Source of the DNA: an uncultured Eubacteriales bacterium
GTDB taxonomy: Bacteria > Bacillota > Clostridia > Christensenellales > CAG-917
Assembly (NCBI GenBank): GCA_900553825.1
Contig: USEV01000005.1
Span: 1-14,067, forward strand
DNA: 14,067 bases
Direction of reading: 5' to 3'
Shown: piece by piece, positions 8,710-14,067 of the stretch
Position numbering within the stretch: the stretch's first letter is position 1
Layout: each line of letters opens with the position of its first letter
Notes under the pieces: model-generated
What the model saw: the letters and a program-made list of their open reading frames with translations, nothing else
Told to the model about the DNA's origin: nothing
Databases searched by the model: none
Program-made: the position numbers and the translations under genes

Positions 8710-9615
8710 ATGACAAAAGTATTGCGTTACGGTCAGGAATACGAAAAACCCGTGGTGTTGGCTATGGGCTTTTTCGATTGCGTGCACCTCGGTCACGCCA
8801 AGGTCATCGGCGAGGCACGCCGCCTTGCAAACCTTGCCGGCGCGGAGTGTGCCGTGCTCACATTTTCCAACGACCCGTCCGCACACCTCGGCAAGGGCAA
8901 ACAGATTTACACACTGCGCGACAGGCTGGAAGTCTTCGCGTCACTGGGTGCCGACGCCGCACTCGTCGCCGACTTCGACGACTCTTTCATGGCGACTTCC
9001 GCGCACGATTTCACCGACACTCTTTCCTCGACATTGCACCTCGTCGGGCTCACCGCCGGCGAGGACTACACCTACGGGGCAAAGGGTGCGGGAGATGTCG
9101 CAACGCTCGGGAAATTCGCGGACGGGCTCTCAATCCCGTTCTCCGTCGTCTCCCTGCTCGGCGAAAACGGCGAGAAGTATTCCTCGACCGCACTGAAAAC
9201 CGCAGTCGCGGCAGGGGATTTCCCATTTGTGAATGCCAGGCTCACCCAGCCGTACTTCATGCGCGGCACAGTGACGCACGCGCACGGCAGAGGCAGCGGC
9301 TACGGATTCCCGACCGCAAACATCGCCTTGCCCGAGGACAGGCTTTCTCCCGCGGAAGGCGTGTATGCGACGACGGTCACGGTGGACGGCAAAACCTATC
9401 TCGGCGGCACCAATGTAGGCAAAAAGCCCACTTTCGGCGACGATGTGCCGTCTGTCGAAACCTTCGTCATAGACTATGACGGCAACTTGTACGGCAAGGA
9501 GCTGAAACTGTGCTTTTTCAAGCTCCTGCGCGGTGTGCGGAAGTTCGATTCCGCAGAGGCGCTTGCCGGACAACTCAACCACGATATGCAGGAAATCAAA
9601 GAGTTACTCTCATGA
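8710..9615 (+). CDS. ribF: Bifunctional riboflavin kinase / FAD synthetase RibF
   Basis: 301 residues, typical. The N-terminal half is the FAD synthetase (nucleotidyltransferase) with GFFDCVHLGH at 20-29; the usual motif has GVH, here CVH, and the two histidines are kept. YSSTALKTAVAAGD stands for the usual ST-x-IR-x-x-L-x-x-GD segment. The C-terminal half is riboflavin kinase with GYGFPTANI (T202, N204), GVYAT, GTNVGKKPTF and the catalytic-type E250 in VETFVIDYDGNLYGK. It makes FMN and FAD. It overlaps the next gene by 4 bases (ATGA). Confidence 0.95.
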   Translation: MTKVLRYGQEYEKPVVLAMGFFDCVHLGHAKVIGEARRLANLAGAECAVLTFSNDPSAHLGKGKQIYTLRDRLEVFASLGADAALVADFDDSFMATSAHDFTDTLSSTLHLVGLTAGEDYTYGAKGAGDVATLGKFADGLSIPFSVVSLLGENGEKYSSTALKTAVAAGDFPFVNARLTQPYFMRGTVTHAHGRGSGYGFPTANIALPEDRLSPAEGVYATTVTVDGKTYLGGTNVGKKPTFGDDVPSVETFVIDYDGNLYGKELKLCFFKLLRGVRKFDSAEALAGQLNHDMQEIKELLS

Positions 9616-10496
9616 AAAACTTAAGCAAATACAGCAAAATACGCCCGCTTTTCGGTCCGTCGGGGCACGCGGAAAGCTTCGCTGCGGAGGGTCACACCGC
9701 CACTTTGGATATGCCGGCATGGCTCAGCGCGAGGGGATTGGACATCTTTGAGTATTCCTTCGGGAGGGGCGTCCACATCTCATCGAAAGCCGCAGAACAA
9801 ATCGGCGAGGAGAGTGCGAAATTCGGCATCGAAATGAGCGTTCACGCGCCCTATTTCATCAATTTCGCCTCGCCCGAACCCGAAAAAGCCGAAAATTCCG
9901 TGCGTTACATACTTTCCTCGCTCAAAATTCTCCGCTGTTTCGGCGGGGAGCGTTGCGTGTTCCATGCGGGGGCGCAGGGCGGCGCGCCGCGCGAGGAGGC
10001 ATTCGCACGCACCAAAGATATGTTTTCCCGTTGTCTCGAAGCCGTCGCGGAAGAGGGTTACGACGACCTTCTTCTTTGCCCCGAAACCATGGGAAAGGGC
10101 GGTCAGATAGGTACCGTCGAAGAGGTTGTCGAGCTTTGCAATCTCGCTCCGAATGTCTATCCCTGCGTGGACTTCGGTCACATCAACGCACTCTGGGGCG
10201 GCGCGCTCAAAACAGCAGCCGATTTCGAGGATGTGGTGAAACGCTTCCTCGACGGCATCGGCGAGGAAAAGACGCGCAATATGCAGGTGCATTTTTCAAA
10301 GATACAGTACGGCGCAAAAGGGGAGATCCGTCACCTGACTTTCAGCGACGAAATCTACGGACCGCGGTTCGAGCCCCTCGCCGAAGTCATCGTCAAATAC
10401 GGCCTCACGCCGCACATCCTCTCGGAATCCGCGGGGACGCAAGCCGAGGACGCCGCCGAAATGCGCGACATCTGGCTTCGAGCCGCCGCAAACTGA
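9612..10496 (+). CDS. Endonuclease IV-family TIM-barrel protein (deoxyribonuclease IV-like)
   Basis: 294 residues from the ATG at 9612 (ATGA overlap with ribF; an in-frame ATG at 9510 lies within ribF and is rejected). The AP-endonuclease-2/Nfo fold is recognisable. Metal-ligand positions: H78 (SVHAP), H118 (FHAG), E158 (CPETMGKGGQIGT), D187 and H190 (VDFGH), H227 (QVHFSK), H241 (GEIRHLTF) and E272 (SESAGTQAED). In classical Nfo the second-last motif reads DRH; here it is IRH with a Glu one residue earlier, so one metal ligand differs. It may be a divergent apurinic endonuclease or a related TIM-barrel enzyme; I lean to a DNA-repair role with moderate certainty. It is coupled to ribF and followed after 3 bases by the acyltransferase. 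Confidence 0.8.
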   Translation: MKNLSKYSKIRPLFGPSGHAESFAAEGHTATLDMPAWLSARGLDIFEYSFGRGVHISSKAAEQIGEESAKFGIEMSVHAPYFINFASPEPEKAENSVRYILSSLKILRCFGGERCVFHAGAQGGAPREEAFARTKDMFSRCLEAVAEEGYDDLLLCPETMGKGGQIGTVEEVVELCNLAPNVYPCVDFGHINALWGGALKTAADFEDVVKRFLDGIGEEKTRNMQVHFSKIQYGAKGEIRHLTFSDEIYGPRFEPLAEVIVKYGLTPHILSESAGTQAEDAAEMRDIWLRAAAN

Positions 10497-10499
10497 ACT

Positions 10500-11750
10500 A
10501 TGCCGTCATCACTTTCGACCCCCACTTCGAACGAACGCAATTCCTCCGTCGAGCTGGTCAGAATCCTCGCGATAGTCTTCGTCGTGCTCACGCACGCCGT
10601 GCCCGAGGCATTCGACTGCGCGGGACAGGCTTTCGACTACCTTTCGCCTACGGCGAACCCCTCCTTCCTTGTCGCTGGACTTCTGAGCGGGCTGGGGCTT
10701 GTCGGCTATGTGCTGTTCCTCGTCATTTCCTCCTGGTTTTTGCTCGACAGCAAGAGGGTGAAGGCAAACAAGGTCATCTCCATGGTGACGACCGTTTTCA
10801 TCGTTTCCGTGCTCTGGTATGTCGTCATCATCGCAATCGGCTTCCGCCCGGACACAATGACCACCGTCAAGCAGTTCTTCCCGACCGTATTCCAGAACAA
10901 CTGGTTCATATCCTATTACATAGTCCTTTATCTCATACACCCGCTCCTCAACGCAATAATCGCAAAACTGAGCAGCCGCGAGCTCGCAATCGCCGCGTTC
11001 TTGCTCGGCGTGCTGTGCTTCGGAGTGCTGTGGGTTGCCGGAGTCAGCCTCGGAGTGCTCAAATTGCTCGTCTTTGTCGCAATCTATTTCGGCGTCGCCT
11101 GGCTCAAATTCTACGGAAAACGCTTCGGTTCGACCGTCAGCGTCAACGCGGTGATCTGCGCGTGCTCGGCGGCGCTCTACATCGCAATGCGGATTGCATT
11201 GAACTACATAGGGCTTGAAACGGGCACAATGGAGGGCAAAATGCACCTCTATGTCCACATCAACAATCCCTTGATAGTTGCCTTCGGCATCTCGGTGTTC
11301 AATCTCGCCAATTCCAGACGCTTCGTGTCGCGTACGGTCAACTGTCTCGGCTCGCTTTCCATGCTGATATACATCATCCACCGCAACAACCTCTTCGTCG
11401 AGTACCTGCAAAGCCGCTATTTCGACTATGTCGTCGCCACATTCGGCGCGGACGCGCTGCTCGTTGCGATAATCGTGCTCGCGGCGATATTCTTCGTCGG
11501 AAGCACCGTCCTGAGCCTGATGTACAAATACACGCTGGAAAGGGTGGTCAACCTCTTTGCAAACCGTCTCGGCGCAGTGCTTGAAAAGGCGTATTACAAA
11601 ATCAAAGACAAGCTCAAAGCCAGGTTCGCAAACGCCGAAAAGGCTCCCGAAAACACCGATTTGCAGGAGGAAGAACAAAAATCCGTCGCTCCCGCTCCCG
11701 TTGAGAGTCAGAAATCCGCAAAGAAGTGCGGCAATGCCGAGTCGGTCTGA
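10500..11750 (+). CDS. Membrane acyltransferase, acyltransferase-3 family
   Basis: 416 residues, integral membrane, about ten hydrophobic stretches. The family O-acetylates or otherwise acylates cell-surface glycans, lipids or peptidoglycan. The first helix has the signature VELVRILAIVFVVLTH with R21 and H32. A WFISYYIVLYLIHPLL segment lies near 135, and the SMLIYIIH motif (H294) is typical of the family's last part. Residues from about 345 on form a charged cytoplasmic-looking tail rich in K, A, E and P, longer than usual. No clear ribosome site precedes the ATG, which is 3 bases after the previous stop, so re-initiation is likely. It is the last gene of the operon. The substrate cannot be inferred. 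Confidence 0.85.
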   Translation: MPSSLSTPTSNERNSSVELVRILAIVFVVLTHAVPEAFDCAGQAFDYLSPTANPSFLVAGLLSGLGLVGYVLFLVISSWFLLDSKRVKANKVISMVTTVFIVSVLWYVVIIAIGFRPDTMTTVKQFFPTVFQNNWFISYYIVLYLIHPLLNAIIAKLSSRELAIAAFLLGVLCFGVLWVAGVSLGVLKLLVFVAIYFGVAWLKFYGKRFGSTVSVNAVICACSAALYIAMRIALNYIGLETGTMEGKMHLYVHINNPLIVAFGISVFNLANSRRFVSRTVNCLGSLSMLIYIIHRNNLFVEYLQSRYFDYVVATFGADALLVAIIVLAAIFFVGSTVLSLMYKYTLERVVNLFANRLGAVLEKAYYKIKDKLKARFANAEKAPENTDLQEEEQKSVAPAPVESQKSAKKCGNAESV

Positions 11751-11767
11751 CCCTTTAAAAACGGCTG

Positions 11768-11842
11768 AAAACGCCTTGAAACCCTCAAAAGGGGAGCCAA
11801 AACCCAACCTAACTTTGCTTTTTTGTGAAATAAAGGCGTTTT
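11768..11842. repeat. 10-bp inverted repeat spanning 75 bases after the acyltransferase
   Basis: AAAACGCCTT at 11768-11777 is perfectly complementary to AAGGCGTTTT at 11833-11842, with 55 bases between. A T-rich run (GCTTTTTTG, 11817-11826) lies inside. It could form the base of a structured 3' UTR ahead of the terminator at 11890. The function is unknown. Confidence 0.35.
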
Positions 11843-11889
11843 GACAAAATCGCAACAAATCCAACCGTAATAAATTCGCTGCTACAAAA

Positions 11890-11921
11890 AACCGTCGGTA
11901 AACGCCGACGGTTGTTTTTTT
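11890..11921. terminator. Rho-independent terminator, probably bidirectional
   Basis: A perfect 9-bp stem AACCGTCGG / CCGACGGTT (11890-11898 with 11905-11913) with loop TAAACG is followed by G and seven T (11915-11921) on the + strand. On the other side a run of six A (11886-11891) gives a U-tract for minus-strand transcripts. It lies between the end of the + strand operon and the end of the convergent HTH gene. Confidence 0.88.
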
Positions 11922-12010
11922 GCAATCCGCTTTACGGAATCCTCGTTCCTCCCGAGCTTTTCCGCGCGGTTTTCAGTCAGAAAGTGCGGAGCGCAGAGGA
12001 AGAGGGGAGT

Positions 12011-12247
12011 TCAGAGCAATTTGCTTCCCGCTTCGTCCTCAAGCCCCAGGATGTAGTCCGCCGAAACCCTGAAAACCCGCGCAAGACGGGCAATATTGCT
12101 GGCTTTCGGCTCGTTTATGTCATTTTCCCAGAGGGAAACGGCACTCGTGTCAACACCCACTTTTTCCGCAAGCTGAGCTTGGGTGTAGGCATTGGAAATG
12201 CGGAGTTCGCGTATTTTTTCGCCGTAAGAGGGGATTTTTCCTTCCAT
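12011..12247 (-). CDS. Small Xre/Cro-CI family HTH transcriptional regulator
   Basis: 78 residues. The helix-turn-helix occupies about 8-65: GEKIRELR, YTQAQLAEKVGVD (helix 2), TSAVSLWENDINEPK (recognition helix and turn) and ASNIARLARVFRVSADYILG. It is a DNA-binding domain only, with a short acidic tail and no ligand domain. No other start is available in frame near this point, and no ribosome site precedes the ATG, because the -10 box ends only 6 bases upstream. It is convergent with the + strand operon and isolated. Its targets are unknown; autorepression is likely from the inverted repeat over its promoter. Confidence 0.88.
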   Translation of the reverse strand: MEGKIPSYGEKIRELRISNAYTQAQLAEKVGVDTSAVSLWENDINEPKASNIARLARVFRVSADYILGLEDEAGSKLL

Positions 12248-12282
12248 AATTTGATTATACTCAAATCAAAGCGCCGTGTCAA
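12248..12282 (-). promoter_or_regulatory. Consensus sigma-A promoter of the HTH gene
   Basis: Read on the minus strand: TTGACA (12282-12277), a 17-base spacer, then TATAAT (12259-12254), both perfect consensus boxes. Six bases (CAAATT) separate the -10 box from the ATG, so transcription should begin at or within a base or two of the A of the start codon, giving a leaderless mRNA. Confidence 0.85.
12249..12266. promoter_or_regulatory. Probable operator: inverted repeat over the -10 box
   Basis: ATTTGA (12249-12254) and TCAAAT (12261-12266) form a perfect 6-bp inverted repeat with a 6-base centre that contains most of the -10 box. The position would block RNA polymerase, and the site size fits a dimeric Xre-type repressor. 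Binding by the adjacent HTH protein is inference. Confidence 0.55.
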
Positions 12283-12397
12283 ACCAAAAGCCGCGCCCAA
12301 AGCAGAGAACAGCGTGCCTTCGTCGTCCTCGGTTCATCGCCGCCGGTATGAAAATGAACAGCTCCTCATCGCCTTGTATAATGTCAACCCGTAGCAT
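12266..12397 (-). CDS. Possible small ORF of unknown function
   Basis: 43 codons from an ATG at 12397 to a TGA at 12268-12266, on the minus strand. The frame is open further upstream to a TAG at 12490-12488, about 73 codons in all, but without an earlier ATG or GTG. The middle reads VDIIQGDEELFIFIPAAMNR, followed by an Arg-rich stretch and an aromatic end. No ribosome site is clear. The 3' end overlaps the HTH promoter and operator. It could be a real small protein, a gene remnant or part of an intergenic repeat. I do not recognise a family. Confidence 0.2.
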   Translation of the reverse strand: MLRVDIIQGDEELFIFIPAAMNRGRRRHAVLCFGRGFWFDTAL

Positions 12398-12486
12398 TTT
12401 GCGCCCGACGACCTGTAGAGGACACTCCGAATGAGCCTGAAAACCCTGAAAAAATCTCAGAATTTCGAGTGTAGAGGATATTTTAA

Positions 12487-12540
12487 TCTATTCGCAAAAG
12501 ACAGCTTTTGCGAATAGAAAGTGCAAAAAAGCTGTTTTTT
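12487..12540 (+). repeat. Perfect hairpin with overlapping alternative terminator-like hairpin
   Basis: TCTATTCGCAAAAG (12487-12500) and CTTTTGCGAATAGA (12505-12518) form a perfect 14-bp stem with loop ACAG. The segment ACAGCTTTT (12501-12509) is also perfectly complementary to AAAAGCTGT (12527-12535), which runs into TTTTTT (12535-12540). The two pairings exclude each other, as in attenuators. No gene follows on the + strand, so it may instead be the 3' end of a small RNA. Confidence 0.4.
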
Positions 12541-12589
12541 CAGTATATTATTCAATTTTGGCTATTCATTGCAATTTGTTGGGATTTTG

Positions 12590-12630
12590 AAACCGTCATC
12601 GTTTACGACCGTTTTAGGTTGACGGTTTTT
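12590..12630 (+). terminator. Possible terminator-like inverted repeat
   Basis: AAACCGTCA (12590-12598) pairs perfectly with TGACGGTTT (12620-12628), followed by TT, with a 21-base loop. The U-run is short and the loop long, so this is a weak candidate. Confidence 0.25.
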
Positions 12631-12952
12631 AGCGGTTTATGTGTTCACGCAACTTGAATGTCGTGCATTTTGAATGTGCATCAGATTGCAAGACAGATCT
12701 CGTTTTCGCTGTTCGCCATTTTAAGACAGTCGGGCGACTGACGCCTTTTACTCCGCAGACGACTGCGCCTGCATCGGGTGTTTCCTTTTTTTTGAGCCCC
12801 AAAACCGAGCTTCAAATTAAATCTGAAAGAAATTGACCGTTTGCCGTGATTCTCGCTTTGCAGCACGGCGAAACACGAAAATGCGGAATGCGGTTTGACA
12901 AAACTCATCTCGTCTTCTGTCCGCTATCTGCGATATGGTGAAAAAACCGTCG

Positions 12953-12990
12953 AAAAAACGGCTCAAACGCATTTGACGCGTTCAGCCGCT
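12953..12990 (-). terminator. Terminator of the YnbB-like gene
   Basis: On the minus strand, a stem made by the + strand segments 12959-12970 (CGGCTCAAACGC) and 12978-12988 (GCGTTCAGCCG), with a small internal mismatch and a 7-base loop, is followed by six T (complement of 12953-12958). It lies about 85 bases past the gene's stop. A smaller CCCC/GGGG hairpin with TTTT (13071-13054) overlaps the stop codon region and could be a first, weak terminator. Confidence 0.55.
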
Positions 12991-13072
12991 TTTGGTCGTT
13001 TGTCGCTCCTTGTGGTCGATTTGCCGAATTCCCCGAAGCGCCTATTTGACGAAAAGCCCCAAAAAACGGGGT

Positions 13073-14067
13073 TTACATCACCTTTTCCAGCGTTGCGGTG
13101 AGCGCGAGCACGGCGTGCTCGTATGTCAGCCCGCCCTGAACATAGACGATATACGGCTCTTTTATGGGCGCATCGGCGGAAAGCTCGATTGACGCGCCCT
13201 GAACGAACGCCCCTGCCGCCATGATGACCTCGTGTTGGTAACCGGGCATCGCCCACGGCACGGGTTTTGCGTTGCTGTCTATCGGAGACGCCGCCTGAAT
13301 TGCCTCGCAGAACGCGATGAGTCTTTCTTTATTGCCCATTTTGATGCTTGTGACTATGTCAAAAGCGTCTTCTTCGGCGGCGGGTAAAGTGTCGAATCCG
13401 CATTTTTTGTAGGATTTTGCGAATAGATATGCACCTTTCAACGCATTTTTCGTGACCTGAGGCGCGAGGAAAAGCCCCTCGAAAAACCTGTCATAGCCCG
13501 CTGTGTACGAGCCGACCTCCATGCCGAGCGAGGGAGCGGTCAATCTGCGCGCCACGAGCTCGGTGAGCTCCTTTTTTCCTGCGATATAGCCGCCTGTGGG
13601 GGCAATTCCGCCACCGATATTCTTGATGAGCGAACCTGCGATAAGGTCCGCGCCGACCTCTGTCGGCTCGATTTTTTGGACAAATTCGCCGTAGCAATTG
13701 TCCACCAAAAGCAATGTTTCGGGGCTGATTTTTTTCAAAAAAGCGGCTAAACAGCCGATTTTTTCCACCGAAATGGCACTGCGCCACTCATAACCGCGGC
13801 TCCTTCCGCAAAACACGGCCTTGATTTTTTCCGCTTTGAGTGCCTTTTCGATTGCGGCGTAATCGAAATCGGGTTGACCGTTCTCGGTTGTGAGCCCGAT
13901 TATGTCGAATTTCACCCCGAATTCCCTGAGTGAGCCGCAATTTTCGCCGGAAATCACATCGTGCAAGGTGTCGTAGGGCTTGCCGCTGACGGAAATGAAC
14001 TTGTCACCCGGGCGCAGGACGCCGAACAGCATGAGCGTGAGTGCCTGTGTGCCCGACGAAATGGCGG
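13073..14067 (-). CDS. ynbB: YnbB / methionine gamma-lyase-like PLP enzyme (5' truncated by the window edge)
   Basis: 331 codons visible, continuing off the right end. The frame is open to 14065, so an ATG at 14032 is internal. This is the family often annotated aluminium-resistance protein or methionine gamma-lyase family protein, about 410-430 residues, so roughly 80-95 N-terminal residues are missing. It has the fold type I PLP enzyme layout: AISSGTQAL at the visible start (phosphate-binding region), LLVDNCYGEF with the aspartate that contacts the pyridine nitrogen, and GSLIKNIGGG with the probable PLP lysine. The C-terminal part ends with a TYEHAVLALTATLEKVM-like helix. The substrate is not established for the family. 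The stop TAA is at 13075-13073. Confidence 0.88.
   Translation of the reverse strand, partial: AISSGTQALTLMLFGVLRPGDKFISVSGKPYDTLHDVISGENCGSLREFGVKFDIIGLTTENGQPDFDYAAIEKALKAEKIKAVFCGRSRGYEWRSAISVEKIGCLAAFLKKISPETLLLVDNCYGEFVQKIEPTEVGADLIAGSLIKNIGGGIAPTGGYIAGKKELTELVARRLTAPSLGMEVGSYTAGYDRFFEGLFLAPQVTKNALKGAYLFAKSYKKCGFDTLPAAEEDAFDIVTSIKMGNKERLIAFCEAIQAASPIDSNAKPVPWAMPGYQHEVIMAAGAFVQGASIELSADAPIKEPYIVYVQGGLTYEHAVLALTATLEKVM

Larger units (their letters stand above)
12398..13072. other. Intergenic region without a confident gene
   Basis: About 670 bases, clearly AT-richer than the operon. Several ORFs of 60-100 codons exist on both strands (for example 12639-12836 + and 12681-12908 -), but none has a recognisable domain or ribosome site and they overlap each other. 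It holds the hairpins listed separately, a direct repeat TGTAGAGGA (12414-12422 and 12470-12478) and a small inverted repeat CAGTCG-GG-CGACTG (12727-12740). A TATAAT on the + strand at 12377-12382 is preceded by only a weak -35. Confidence 0.5.

Noticed and set aside
10509..11864. 451-codon minus-strand ORF opposite the acyltransferase
   Set aside because: The forward frame has membrane helices and family motifs; the reverse frame is a compositional mirror of them.
11841..11873. Perfect TTGACA at 11841-11846 as a promoter
   Set aside because: The nearest -10-like TAATAA is 21 bases away, and a strong terminator follows immediately, so no productive promoter is supported.
12382..12387. Second TTGACA on the minus strand upstream of the small ORF
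   Set aside because: No acceptable -10 box lies 16-18 bases downstream.
11912..12394. 160-codon + strand ORF across the terminator and HTH gene
   Set aside because: It starts in the terminator T-run and is antisense to the HTH gene, with no ribosome site or family.
12506..13428. Exact 13-base match TTTTGCGAATAGA at 12506-12518 and 13416-13428
   Set aside because: A few 13-base matches are expected by chance in 14 kb; the second copy is within the YnbB-like coding region with no extended similarity.
1..14067. CRISPR arrays, tRNA or rRNA genes, insertion sequences
   Set aside because: No regularly spaced repeats, no tRNA-like cloverleaf and no transposase were seen on either strand.

Overview
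The window looks like one end of an Illumina-assembled contig from a Bacillota bacterium, most likely an uncultured clostridial lineage. The gene order (PolC-like protein, rimP, nusA, ylxR, ylxQ, infB, rbfA, nrnA, truB, ribF) is the conserved Firmicutes translation/transcription cluster. NusA is short, without the acidic C-terminal repeats of E. coli, and a YnbB-type PLP enzyme lies at the right end. The coding regions look GC-rich and the 12.3-13.0 kb intergenic region is clearly AT-richer. No species is claimed. The first bases are not genomic: positions 2-34 are an untrimmed Nextera/Tn5 adapter.

Layout. 35-1446: a PolC-like protein with an OB fold and an intact DEDDh 3'-5' exonuclease, ending before any PHP or polymerase domain. 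1447-1606: leader with a hairpin whose CCTCC loop is complementary to the rimP Shine-Dalgarno. 1607-11750: eleven genes on the + strand, mostly overlapping or 1-9 bases apart: rimP, nusA, ylxR (rnpM), ylxQ, infB, rbfA, nrnA, truB, ribF, an endonuclease IV-family TIM-barrel gene and a membrane acyltransferase. 11890-11921: a strong terminator, probably used from both sides. 12011-12247 (-): a small Xre-type repressor with a consensus promoter so close to its ATG that the mRNA should be leaderless, and an inverted repeat over the -10 box. 12268-13072: about 800 bases without a confident gene, holding several hairpins and one possible small ORF. 13073-14067 (-): the C-terminal part of a YnbB/methionine gamma-lyase-like PLP enzyme, cut by the window edge.

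How the genes work together: ribosome maturation (RimP, RbfA), transcription elongation (NusA), RNase P modulation (YlxR), a kink-turn-binding-type protein (YlxQ), initiation (IF2), nanoRNA/pAp turnover (NrnA), tRNA pseudouridylation (TruB) and flavin cofactor synthesis (RibF) form one translationally coupled growth operon. A probable DNA-repair TIM-barrel gene and a cell-surface acyltransferase are attached downstream.

Most striking global signal: by eye I find only one ACGT (177-180) in 14 kb, although ACGA, ACGC and ACGG are very common. GATC is also rare (six seen). Codon choice bends around this: Asp, Asn, Tyr and His, which normally use the C-ending codon here, switch to the T-ending codon when the next codon begins GT. 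This points to a restriction-modification or DNA-methylation pressure in the host.
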